Of a DNA stretch of 64,000 nt, positions 16,541-24,576 are shown piece by piece. Made by a program: the position numbers and the translations under genes. Each line of letters opens with the position of its first letter. Within the stretch, counting starts at the first letter, position 1. The notes under the pieces were generated by a model, which saw only the letters and a program-made list of their open reading frames with translations, had not been told where the DNA came from and did not search any database. The stretch is from Winogradskyella vincentii (GTDB taxonomy: Bacteria > Bacteroidota > Bacteroidia > Flavobacteriales > Flavobacteriaceae): assembly GCF_020166345.1 (NCBI RefSeq), contig NZ_JAIUJS010000003.1:434001-498000 (forward strand), in the 5' to 3' direction.

Positions 16541-17725
16541 TTAGTGCTTTGTCACTTGTGCTAATGCTCTCCTTGCATTAAAAACTCTACGTGCCTTTTT
16601 CCAAAAATTTGGATATAAATAACGTTCTATATTTGAGCCAACATCTCTTATTTTTTTCCCTTGAATATTGGCCATCAACATATTTGCAGTTACCAATAGT
16701 ACGCTTACATTGGCACCCATACCTGAGTGGCTACCAAACACTTCGATATTTTTAATATCTTTTCTCAGTGTGGCTGCTTCCATACAATGTTTCCAAGGTA
16801 TTAATCCATCTGTTTTAGTATAAATACATGTTACAGGTATTTGAGGTATAGGTTCTAACTCCGCTAAAAACCGCTCATTACGCTCTTTTAATGATTTCCC
16901 TCTAAAAAATTCTAACACACCATAAACCGGTGTCTTCATATCCATAACTCCCCAAACTGGAGATCCAATGGTTATAATTTGTTCTATTTGATCAGGATGT
17001 CTATTTGCCATGATTTTGGCAAATATTCCTCCGCCACTCCAACCTACGATACTCACCTTTTCTTGATGTTGCTCATAAATATCGGCCAATTTCTCCTCTA
17101 AGCGTGGGATATAATGAGATTTAACCATATTAAATCCTAATTGCCACTTATATGTAGTAAATCCTAGAGATTTAAGATACTTTCTAACAAAGGAGGTTGA
17201 GAAATCATCTCCTAAATATGGAGGTACCAATAATACTGGTCTTCCATTGCCTTTAATTCGTTTTGGAATGAAGGGATACAGTGCATAAATAGACGACCAT
17301 TCAATTAAAGATCTACTTTCCATCACCATATTGAATAGTGGTGGTAATGGGATCTTCTTATTTATTATATGGATATCCTTTTTAAATCTATCAACTAAAG
17401 CATTTGTGTATTTATACTCCTCTGGATCGTGACCTTCAGAAATGGCGCTAGATACATTTTCTATTACTTTCACAAGCGCAACATAATCTCTACTTGCACC
17501 TAATTCATCACAGATTAAAATGGTCTCATCAAATAATTCCTCAATATCTTCGTGCTCATCTATATCAATATTATCTATTATAACTCTAATATCATCTTCA
17601 TAAAGATGACCTTTGAATTGCTTGGCAGCTAAATCTTTTGCTTTTTTCAATGACAAACCATTTAAAACACCTAACGCTGTTACCAATCGTGTGAAAATTC
17701 TGTATAAAACTTGGGTATTCTCCAT
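16541..17725 (-). CDS. Alpha/beta hydrolase of the lipid operon
   Basis: ATG at 17725 gives 394 residues and a 14-bp gap to the preceding gene; an upstream TTG at 17761 would overlap it and is less likely. The N-terminal 150 residues are helical. The hydrolase core has the nucleophile elbow GWSGGG (Ser about 230), an acid in TKTDGLIPW and His in GSHSGMG. The serine (not cysteine) in the elbow argues against a PHA synthase. Likely an esterase or lipase acting on stored or precursor acylglycerols. Transcribed between the monoacylglycerol-lipase-like gene and the acyltransferase fusion. Confidence 0.8.
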   Translation of the reverse strand: MENTQVLYRIFTRLVTALGVLNGLSLKKAKDLAAKQFKGHLYEDDIRVIIDNIDIDEHEDIEELFDETILICDELGASRDYVALVKVIENVSSAISEGHDPEEYKYTNALVDRFKKDIHIINKKIPLPPLFNMVMESRSLIEWSSIYALYPFIPKRIKGNGRPVLLVPPYLGDDFSTSFVRKYLKSLGFTTYKWQLGFNMVKSHYIPRLEEKLADIYEQHQEKVSIVGWSGGGIFAKIMANRHPDQIEQIITIGSPVWGVMDMKTPVYGVLEFFRGKSLKERNERFLAELEPIPQIPVTCIYTKTDGLIPWKHCMEAATLRKDIKNIEVFGSHSGMGANVSVLLVTANMLMANIQGKKIRDVGSNIERYLYPNFWKKARRVFNARRALAQVTKH

Positions 17726-17739
17726 TACTGTTAATAATC

Positions 17740-18669
17740 TTAAATGCGCTGATTTAACCAACCTATTACTTCTTTCCTTACAGCTTCTGCATTAATTTCG
17801 TTGAGCATTTCATGCCTTCCTCCTTGATATAAATTAAAGGTAAAATCTTTAATTCCGAATTTTTCATATTGTTTGGCCACACGTTTAACACCTTTACCCA
17901 TTTCCCCAACTGGATCTTTATCTCCAGAAAACATTAAAATTGGTAAATCTTTTGGAGTTGCCTTAAAAGCTTCAGGTGAATTAACCATTTTTGAATTTTT
18001 GATTATATCCAAAAATACACCAAGTGAGAAATCTTCTGTACGGTATGGATCAGCATCAAATATATCCACTTGCCTTTCATCAGTACTTATCCAATCTAAT
18101 TTCGTTCTGTTTGGTTTAAACTTTTTATTGAACTCTCCAAAGAAGAAATCTTTTAAAAAGGCGTTACCACGCTCTCTCCCTTTAAATGCTTTTACAGTTG
18201 ATGCAGTAATTAAACCAATGGTACCTAAAACCTTAATAAAGCTTGCAGTACCAGATAATATCAATGCATCCAATTCTTCCCCATACTTAGTAACATATTT
18301 TCTACTAAATAATGAGCCCATACTATGTCCAAATAATATAAACTTTGAATTGGGATTCTCAGATCGCATGAGATTTGATAAAGCATGCATATCGGCAATA
18401 CAATCGTCAAAATATTCCTTGCCATTGTAATATCCAAAGAGACGGTTCATCTCGGCCGTTTTACCATGTGCACGATGATCATTTGCATAAACGGAATATC
18501 CTTCCTCCTGTAACAGATGCGCCATTTCGTTATACCTTCCTGCGTGTTCGCCAAGGCCATGAACAATTTGAACTACACCCTTAAATGGTACGTTAGGATT
18601 TGCTTTCCATCGGTAAAAACAAATAGATTCACCATCTGCTGATTTTAATATATCTGTATTATAATACAT
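17740..18669 (-). CDS. Monoacylglycerol lipase-like alpha/beta hydrolase
   Basis: The 309 residues have the hallmarks of the monoglyceride lipase/lysophospholipase family: QIVHGLGEHAGRY near the oxyanion site, DHRAHGK, nucleophile elbow GHSMG (Ser 116), acid in FSGDKDPVG and His in GGRHEMLNE. Expected to release fatty acid and glycerol from monoacylglycerol. It starts 3 bp after the WS/DGAT stop, so synthesis and mobilisation of neutral lipid appear in one transcript. Confidence 0.88.
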   Translation of the reverse strand: MYYNTDILKSADGESICFYRWKANPNVPFKGVVQIVHGLGEHAGRYNEMAHLLQEEGYSVYANDHRAHGKTAEMNRLFGYYNGKEYFDDCIADMHALSNLMRSENPNSKFILFGHSMGSLFSRKYVTKYGEELDALILSGTASFIKVLGTIGLITASTVKAFKGRERGNAFLKDFFFGEFNKKFKPNRTKLDWISTDERQVDIFDADPYRTEDFSLGVFLDIIKNSKMVNSPEAFKATPKDLPILMFSGDKDPVGEMGKGVKRVAKQYEKFGIKDFTFNLYQGGRHEMLNEINAEAVRKEVIGWLNQRI

Positions 18670-18672
18670 TAA

Positions 18673-20520
18673 CTATCGTTCTAAAAATGCAGTTATGAAA
18701 TTTAAAAATTTAGTCTTATTTGTTTCAGATCCTGTTAATTTAATACGGCCTTGTATTTTTAATTCGTCTAAAAGTAATTTGCCTTTGTATAGTGCATAAA
18801 GACTTTCATCTTCTATTTCTACCAACAATTTAGGCTTTAAATTTTTCTTTTTCTTGATTACTGCCGTCGCTTTACTTAAATCAATTTCCCATCCTTCAGT
18901 TTTATCACCTAAACCAACTTCGATATAATATACGCCTTTATGTGCCTTTACCTGTTTTGGATTTGCCTTTAGATATTTCCTTAATGTTGTAAACATCAAA
19001 GTACTTCTGCTCTTGTCCTGCTTTTTAGATGATTTTGTTGAAGAACTTTCTTTCTTTAATTTTTGAACTAATTCTTCTAATTCATTTGCCGATTCTCTAA
19101 TATATCTAGAAAATAAATCAGCATCAGGCATAGTCCTGGAGTCAGAGGTGGTTGTGATACTCAACTGACCATTGTAACTAAATGCCGCAATAATTAACCC
19201 AAAACCATCTACAACAGGCGTTAACCCAAAAATAGATACAACTTTATGGCCATTTAAATATAATACATTACTAGGGCCAGGTACATTAGTTATCGTAACG
19301 TTAAATGGTGGCCTATGCAAATCTTTAATGTTGTATTTACTATATAAACCAGCAATTAAATTTGCTACACCAAATGGTACAGCATCTGCCATTTTAGAAA
19401 GTGTTTTAGCACCTAAAGTATTATGCCTGGATTTTCCTAACATGGTTTGCTCTTGTATATATTCCAAACGCTCCAATGGATCCTCAATATGCGTCGCAAT
19501 CTGAATCATCATATTTGCAATCTGATTATTCATTTCCGTACTATTACCTTCTGATCTAATTGAAATTGGAACATTAGCAACTACTGGGTGTACTGGTAAC
19601 TTTTCCCTCTCTAATAAGTAACGTCGAATTGCACCTGAACATATGGCAAGTACAATATCATTAAAACTTCCTCCTACTGTCTTTCTAAGCGCATTAACCC
19701 TATCAAAAGATAAAAGAGCCGTTCCCCACGTTCTTTTAGCCGAAATGTTACCATTAAAAATGGTTATAGGAACAGGGAACTTTGTTGAGCTAAATTCTTT
19801 TTGTATGCTCAGTTTTCTTGTGGCTTGACTCTTGATAAAACTGTAAGCTGTTTCTGCAACAGTTTTAGGAATCTTAAAAGGGTTCTTCAAAAAGCCATAA
19901 CCACTTTTTAATAACAAGCTAAGCTCATCTGGTAATGGCTCTGGATTAAATGGCTTTGGTTTTTTACGCTTTTTCTCTTTACCATCCTTGTCTTTATCAT
20001 ACAAGACACTCATTATACCCACTCCAGAACTGCCATCAATCATCACGTGATGGACTTTTGTAAAAATAGCCACTGATCCTTTTGGAACTTGTGCTATTTC
20101 GTCTAAACCTTCAATAAAATGCACTGACCACAAAGGACGTCTTAAATCTAATGGTGCACTAAATAATTTGGAGGTAAGATATCTTAAGGTTCTCCAATTT
20201 GCAGGATCTGGAAGCTTCATTCGGTTTAAATGCAAGTCTATATCAAAATTTGGATCGTCTACCCAGTACGGATAATCCAAATTCATAGGCACACTTAAGA
20301 GGCGTTGCCTAAACTTAGGTATTAAATGAAGCTTTGAGGCTATAATTTCTTTAAAGTCTTGATATTTTAAAGAGCCTTCTACAATATTCAGGGTTGCAAC
20401 GTGCATAGGGCTAGTTGCAGATTCTGCATATAAAAATGCTGCATCATATCCTGAAACTTGCTGTATTGAAGCTCCAAATGCATCCTGAACAATTTCCTTT
20501 AAATCAATTTTTTTCGCCAT
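18673..20520 (-). CDS. Wax ester synthase / diacylglycerol acyltransferase (WS/DGAT) with SCP2-like C-terminus
   Basis: Catalyses acyl-CoA transfer to diacylglycerol or a fatty alcohol, giving triacylglycerol or wax ester at the membrane. The catalytic HHxxxDG motif is at residues 157-163 (HHVMIDG); FNDIVLAICSGAIRRYLL, NVPISIR and TNVPGP motifs of the family follow. The core ends near residue 480. After a Ser/Lys-rich linker the last 110 residues resemble an SCP2 sterol-carrier domain (WEIDLSKATAV, LVEIEDESLYALYKGKLLLD, IQGRIKLTG). Such a lipid-carrier tail could deliver substrate. First gene of the operon, with 162 bp of upstream non-coding DNA. Confidence 0.92.
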   Translation of the reverse strand: MAKKIDLKEIVQDAFGASIQQVSGYDAAFLYAESATSPMHVATLNIVEGSLKYQDFKEIIASKLHLIPKFRQRLLSVPMNLDYPYWVDDPNFDIDLHLNRMKLPDPANWRTLRYLTSKLFSAPLDLRRPLWSVHFIEGLDEIAQVPKGSVAIFTKVHHVMIDGSSGVGIMSVLYDKDKDGKEKKRKKPKPFNPEPLPDELSLLLKSGYGFLKNPFKIPKTVAETAYSFIKSQATRKLSIQKEFSSTKFPVPITIFNGNISAKRTWGTALLSFDRVNALRKTVGGSFNDIVLAICSGAIRRYLLEREKLPVHPVVANVPISIRSEGNSTEMNNQIANMMIQIATHIEDPLERLEYIQEQTMLGKSRHNTLGAKTLSKMADAVPFGVANLIAGLYSKYNIKDLHRPPFNVTITNVPGPSNVLYLNGHKVVSIFGLTPVVDGFGLIIAAFSYNGQLSITTTSDSRTMPDADLFSRYIRESANELEELVQKLKKESSSTKSSKKQDKSRSTLMFTTLRKYLKANPKQVKAHKGVYYIEVGLGDKTEGWEIDLSKATAVIKKKKNLKPKLLVEIEDESLYALYKGKLLLDELKIQGRIKLTGSETNKTKFLNFITAFLER

Positions 20521-20682
20521 TAATTATAGTTGTATTTATACTATGAAAAGAACGATTTTTCAATCTAATAAATTAGTTCTTAAATAGCACTATTTTATTT
20601 ATTGCAAGTTACGAAATTTTATAAAATTACTATGCATGCATAATATATTATTTCAATAGTTTTTATCCAAATTTTCAAATAA
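20521..20682 (-). promoter_or_regulatory. Intergenic region expected to hold the lipid-operon promoter
   Basis: 162 bp of AT-rich DNA between the 3' end of the ABC1 kinase gene and the WS/DGAT start. The five downstream genes are packed with gaps of 3-14 bp, so their promoter most likely lies here. No consensus -7 box or strong terminator hairpin could be picked by eye. Confidence 0.4.
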
Positions 20683-21993
20683 TTATAAACTCTTGAAATT
20701 ATTTATTTTAATGTTTTTAGCTTTTAAATCGAACATAAGATTAAATAAACCAAAAAATGTTCTATTCATATAAATAAAATGTCTAGAACCTCTATTAGCA
20801 TTCATTTTATTGCTTCGAGTATCTTTAAAGTAACGCTCTCCTATCGCCACAATTTTATCAAAGAAATCCGGGTCTGAAAAATTGAAAGTTTCTTCTCTAA
20901 ATGGTTGAGTAAAAAAACTTAAAACATCGTGAAACATATTTGTAAAAAACACTATTTCTTCTTCCCTATCGTCCTCTCGTAAGATTTCCAATTCCAACAA
21001 CTTATTATGGAATAATTCGGAATTCTCTAAAACTTCAATATTAAATAACTCGAAATAGGGTGTGTAGAAATCATCTGGGATAATTTTCATGCAACCAAAA
21101 TCCAATGCAATAAGTTGTCCATCTTTTGACACCAAGAAGTTTCCAGGATGTGGATCTGCATGTACCTTTTTAAGTTTATGTATCTGAAACAAATAAAAAT
21201 CCCATAAAGCTTGGCCTAACGTATTTGCTATTTCCTGGTTGCTATTAATTTTAGTAAATTCTGAAAGATGAATACCTTCCATCCAATCCATGGTAATAAT
21301 TTGTCGTGATGACCAATCTGCATAATATTTAGGAAACTGAATATTTGGTATATGCTCGCATGCTTTTACGACTTCTTGGCTCTGCTCAATTTCAAGTAAA
21401 TAATTCGTTTCTTCCAAAAGTTTGCCCTCAACCTCTTTAAAATAAACATCAGAATGTTCTCCTTTAATGTTAAACATTTTCATGGCAATAGGTTTAACCA
21501 TTGCTAGATCTGACAAGATGCTATCCGCTACACCTGGATATTGAATTTTTACCGCGAGCTGTTTTCCATCCTTGGATGCCTTATGAACTTGGCCAATACT
21601 TGCCGCATTTATAGCTTCAGAATTAAAGGCATCAAATATCTCATTAGGAAACTTACCAAAGGATTTCTTAAAGGTATTCATTACCAAAGGTGCTGATAAT
21701 GGTGGTACAGAAAATTGAGACAAAGAGAATTTTTCAACATAAGCTTGTGGTAGTATATTCTTCTCCATACTGAGCATTTGCGCCAATTTTAGTGCGCTCC
21801 CTTTTAAATCCTTTAGGCTATCATAAATATCAGTTGCATTAGATTCATCGAGGCGTTCTTTAGCCTCAACTTCTGAGTTTACAATCTTATCTCCATAGTA
21901 TTTTAGATAATTAACCCCAACTTTTGCTCCGGTTTGCACCAATTTTGATGCGCGCTGAATTTTAGAAACTGGAATTTTTTTTATCGTTTTCAT
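20683..21993 (-). CDS. ABC1/UbiB/AarF family atypical kinase
   Basis: The 436-residue protein has an ABC1 kinase-like core: an N-terminal KxGQ-type helix, here KLAQMLS with Ala for Gly (about residues 69-72), the alanine-rich nucleotide loop AASIGQVHKA, VAIK-like LAVKIQYPGV, and catalytic HADPHPGNF plus LDFGCM. Family members bind ATP and act in isoprenoid-lipid (ubiquinone, plastoglobule) homeostasis. It starts 7 bp after a TetR-type regulator and precedes the WS/DGAT operon, suggesting a role in neutral-lipid bodies by analogy with plastid globules. This role is inference. Confidence 0.88.
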   Translation of the reverse strand: MKTIKKIPVSKIQRASKLVQTGAKVGVNYLKYYGDKIVNSEVEAKERLDESNATDIYDSLKDLKGSALKLAQMLSMEKNILPQAYVEKFSLSQFSVPPLSAPLVMNTFKKSFGKFPNEIFDAFNSEAINAASIGQVHKASKDGKQLAVKIQYPGVADSILSDLAMVKPIAMKMFNIKGEHSDVYFKEVEGKLLEETNYLLEIEQSQEVVKACEHIPNIQFPKYYADWSSRQIITMDWMEGIHLSEFTKINSNQEIANTLGQALWDFYLFQIHKLKKVHADPHPGNFLVSKDGQLIALDFGCMKIIPDDFYTPYFELFNIEVLENSELFHNKLLELEILREDDREEEIVFFTNMFHDVLSFFTQPFREETFNFSDPDFFDKIVAIGERYFKDTRSNKMNANRGSRHFIYMNRTFFGLFNLMFDLKAKNIKINNFKSL

Positions 21994-22000
21994 ACTACTG

Positions 22001-22651
22001 TTATTGTATCTTTTCTTTATATAAAAACTTTACTAAATCAATGATATTATAAAGCGACTTAGTATCAAGCAACTCAACACCTGTATTAATTGATTTTTCT
22101 ATAAGAATATCTGTTTTTTCAAAAGCATCTGATGTATCATCTAACCAAAACTTCATAATAAACAAGAATTGGACCCAAGCTGACTCCTTTATGGCTTTTT
22201 GTTGAATAGTTTCAATGCTATCTACATTCAAACTAATTGTTTCTAAATTAAGATCGTCAATAAATGCCGTAAAACTCTTCTTAAGCCTTGAAAATGTCGA
22301 AAGCGCTTTGAGCTGGTTCTCTAAACCTTTTAAATTTTGCTTTACAAATTCCTGATTTAATGCTAAGTTTTCAAAAAACGTATAATACAAACTCAACAAT
22401 TTATCCTTTTTACTAAAATTGTGGTAGTCTGGACTTTGCTTTAATATGGCCAAAGAATTTTCAAAAAGAATATTATAAATAGTCTTTTCTAAATCTTTAA
22501 ATGAAGTAAAATGTTCATAAAAAATGGCGTCGTCAAACTGATGCGATTCTGCGAAATCCTCTACTGTTTCTGGCTTATGGTGGTGCTTTGCCACATAATC
22601 CATATAAAAAGTAATTATTTCTGAAGCTGTGATTTTAGTCTTCTTAGCCAT
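22001..22651 (-). CDS. TetR-type transcriptional regulator
   Basis: The 216 residues begin with a TetR-like helix-turn-helix domain (TASEIITFYMDYVAKH, TVEDFAESHQFDDAIFYEHFTSFKDL, about residues 6-55), followed by an all-helical ligand-binding-type domain. It lies 7 bp upstream of the ABC1 kinase gene and is likely co-transcribed. It probably responds to a lipid or acyl ligand and controls its own operon and perhaps the WS/DGAT operon; the ligand and sites are unknown. Confidence 0.8.
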   Translation of the reverse strand: MAKKTKITASEIITFYMDYVAKHHHKPETVEDFAESHQFDDAIFYEHFTSFKDLEKTIYNILFENSLAILKQSPDYHNFSKKDKLLSLYYTFFENLALNQEFVKQNLKGLENQLKALSTFSRLKKSFTAFIDDLNLETISLNVDSIETIQQKAIKESAWVQFLFIMKFWLDDTSDAFEKTDILIEKSINTGVELLDTKSLYNIIDLVKFLYKEKIQ

Positions 22652-22712
22652 TAGTGCTATTTTCAGTTAAAAATACAAAATGAATTGAGTTAAACTAGGA
22701 AGAATAATGTAA

Positions 22713-22748
22713 AAAAGCCGAGCTACAATTTACTAGTAACTCGGCTTT
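22713..22748 (-). terminator. Intrinsic terminator of the phasin-like operon
   Basis: AAAGCCGAG and CTCGGCTTT form a 9-bp stem with an 18-base loop; on the minus strand it is followed by six T. It is 34 bp past the stop of the 96-residue phasin-like gene and before the TetR gene. Confidence 0.8.
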
Positions 22749-22782
22749 ATTTAATTAGTTAATTTGAATAAACGTTTTTAGC

Positions 22783-23073
22783 CTATGCCATTAGCTTATC
22801 AAATCTTTTCTTACTTAAGATCATATGCTTTTTAACACCTGTAAGGGAATCAAAAAATATGTCTTGGTTCTTCGCTGCTAAAGACAATCCGCCTTTTATT
22901 GCTTTATTAGCAACCTTTTGCCACTGCTCTGCCACGAGTATTCCTTCAGACACAACCTCTTCAGTTGTATTAAGTGCATAACCGTTCGCAGATTTTAAAG
23001 TGCTCTTTGTTCTGTCTAGTGCTTTAACGACCATTTTCTTTGGTGCATCAAGCATGGTTTTTTTCTTGCTCAT
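22783..23073 (-). CDS. Small phasin-like protein
   Basis: From ATG 23073 the protein has 96 residues; a TTG at 23109, abutting the previous gene, is a less likely start. It is lysine-rich, helical and without membrane segment. It shares with the two neighbouring genes the elements EQWQKVANK and AAKNQDIFFDSL (compare EKWQKLASK, SAKNQDIVFDTL and QQINMIFDTA). Such small amphipathic helical proteins cover PHA or lipid granules in other bacteria. Second gene of an operon with the 302-residue phasin-like protein, ending at the terminator near 22713. Confidence 0.65.
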   Translation of the reverse strand: MSKKKTMLDAPKKMVVKALDRTKSTLKSANGYALNTTEEVVSEGILVAEQWQKVANKAIKGGLSLAAKNQDIFFDSLTGVKKHMILSKKRFDKLMA

Positions 23074-23109
23074 TTTAAAATATTTTAATGTAATGGCCTT
23101 CTTAAACAA

Positions 23110-24018
23110 TTAAGAGGTTTTATAATTCTCTATCCATTTTGATAAGCCTTCAACACCCTCCTTTACAACAACTTCGGCTTGCTTTTGCCAAAGTTCAACT
23201 TGTATAGTAGTAAATCTCACACCTTCTTTCTCAAGAATCTCTACTATTGCAGGTGTATCAAGTTTTGCTAATCCAGCAAAGGTTTTAACTCCGTTTTTAT
23301 TAAAAACAGTTTCTGTTTTAGGACCAATACCGTTGATCATTTTTAAATCATCAACTTTTACAGTTTTAGTAACCTTTTTTGTTGCTACTTTACCTTTTGT
23401 TTTAGTTGCAACCTTAGCTACTTTTTTAGTGGCTTTGGTTTTTCTAGCCTTTGTTTTCTTAGTTGTCTTTTTTCCTTCTTTTCTCAATTCTTCAATAGCG
23501 TCCTCAATTTTATCTTCTGCTATATCAACAATTTTTGAAGCCTGTTCTAAAACATCCTCTTTTATTTCTTTGTACTTGGCTATTCCCATATTTTTTAAAT
23601 CCTCAGTCGCCTTTTCAGCTTTCTGAACCATTGGATTTTCAGATACAGTTTCTGTAATATCTTCTACGATATTAACTACTTTTTTGCTTACAGGATTCTT
23701 CATTACTACATCCTTAGCTTTTTCAACTAATTCTGGGTCATAACCTACTAATTCTTTCACTCTTTCAGTACCAGTAATAAACTGACCTTTTACAGCTTCT
23801 GCAGTATCAAAAATCATATTGATTTGTTGCTCTCTAATTTTTTCTGATTTCTTAATTAATTTAGAAGCTAGTTTTTGCCATTTCTCACCATTATCAATGG
23901 TAGTATTAATAGCTGCCAATGATGCACTGATTAAACTTTCATTTACTTTCTTAGCAACGTTTGGTTTATTAACCTTTTTAGTTGCTTTCTTAGCTGTTTT
24001 TCTTGTTTTCGTTGCCAT
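23110..24018 (-). CDS. Phasin-like protein with histone-like lysine-rich stretch and helix-hairpin-helix domain
   Basis: The 302 residues fall into four parts: a basic head (1-25); a phasin-like helical region (about 28-180) with EKWQKLASK (45-53) and IFDTAEAVKGQ (69-79); a Lys/Thr/Ala-rich stretch (181-221) like the histone H1-type tail of PhaF; and a helix-hairpin-helix segment (about 224-255, DLKMINGIGPKTETVF) followed by a helical end. PhaF-type proteins bind both granule and DNA and help share granules at division; the same role is inferred here. Preceded by a good -7 box and the shared 17-bp element. Confidence 0.75.
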   Translation of the reverse strand: MATKTRKTAKKATKKVNKPNVAKKVNESLISASLAAINTTIDNGEKWQKLASKLIKKSEKIREQQINMIFDTAEAVKGQFITGTERVKELVGYDPELVEKAKDVVMKNPVSKKVVNIVEDITETVSENPMVQKAEKATEDLKNMGIAKYKEIKEDVLEQASKIVDIAEDKIEDAIEELRKEGKKTTKKTKARKTKATKKVAKVATKTKGKVATKKVTKTVKVDDLKMINGIGPKTETVFNKNGVKTFAGLAKLDTPAIVEILEKEGVRFTTIQVELWQKQAEVVVKEGVEGLSKWIENYKTS

Positions 24019-24058
24019 GATTTATTTTTTTAATGTCTTATAAATTCTAATTCTGGTA

Positions 24059-24093
24059 CAAACATAATATCAGTGAGTTACAAATGAGTTGCA
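24059..24093 (-). promoter_or_regulatory. Promoter of the 302-residue phasin-like gene with shared 17-bp element
   Basis: On the minus strand: TGCAACTCATTTGTAAC (24093-24077), 10 bases, then TATGTTTG (24066-24059), a perfect TAnnTTTG -7 box about 40 bp from the start codon. The 17-bp block and its spacing are identical in front of the gene at 24378. The block covers the -33 region. Confidence 0.65.
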
Positions 24094-24114
24094 CTGATGT
24101 AATTGCATTTTTAA

Positions 24115-24378
24115 TTATTTAAACTTTGGTAAATATTTTGACGCCTTACCTTTAAAGGTCTCTAAAGTATCAAATACAATATCTTGGTTTTTAGCTGACA
24201 CCTTCAACCCTTTTTTTACAATTTTTGAAGAAAGTCCAATACCTTTTTCAGTGAGGTCAAATGACTTTTCAAAAACCTTTTCAGTTGCACTTAAAGCCAA
24301 ATCATTAGCCGTAGTTGCAATTCCTAATACTTTTCTTGCGGTATTATCAATAATTGTCGTTTGCTTTTTAGTTGCCAT
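24115..24378 (-). CDS. Small phasin-like protein
   Basis: 87 residues, lysine-rich and helical, ATG start. The C-terminal half contains KKGLKVSAKNQDIVFDTLETFKG, closely matching the motif in the 96-residue protein at 22783 and, more loosely, the 302-residue protein. Likely a coat protein of intracellular lipid or polymer granules. It is transcribed from its own promoter, which carries the same 17-bp element as the next gene. Confidence 0.68.
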   Translation of the reverse strand: MATKKQTTIIDNTARKVLGIATTANDLALSATEKVFEKSFDLTEKGIGLSSKIVKKGLKVSAKNQDIVFDTLETFKGKASKYLPKFK

Positions 24379-24417
24379 AATAGTATATGTTTAATGCGTT
24401 ATTTCAATTTTATGGTA

Positions 24418-24452
24418 CAAACGTACAATGAGGTAGTTACAAATGAGTTGCA
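24418..24452 (-). promoter_or_regulatory. Promoter of the 87-residue phasin-like gene with shared 17-bp element
   Basis: On the minus strand: TGCAACTCATTTGTAAC (24452-24436), 10 bases, then TACGTTTG (24425-24418), a perfect TAnnTTTG -7 box about 39 bp from the start codon. Same arrangement as at 24059-24093, including the following TACCA. Confidence 0.65.
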
Positions 24453-24576
24453 AAAAATCGTTCAAACTATATTTCTTGCCAAAAAAAATAAGACTTTATA
24501 GACCTGAATTATTCAAGAATGCCATTATCTATGGGTACTTAAAAGGATTTATTAGTGACGAATAAAAAGAGTGGAA

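Noticed and set aside
16541..17725. PHA synthase (PhaC)
   Set aside because: The lipase box is GWSGGG with Ser; PHA synthases have Cys there. No other PhaC candidate lies in the window.
17873..18430. 185-codon plus-strand ORF within the monoacylglycerol-lipase-like gene
   Set aside because: Lies wholly opposite a clear alpha/beta hydrolase with complete motifs; no domain of its own.
23333..23626. Long plus-strand ORF opposite the 302-residue phasin-like gene
   Set aside because: Its hydrophobic Val/Phe-rich product is the complement of the Lys/Ala/Thr-rich coding strand; a shadow, not a gene.
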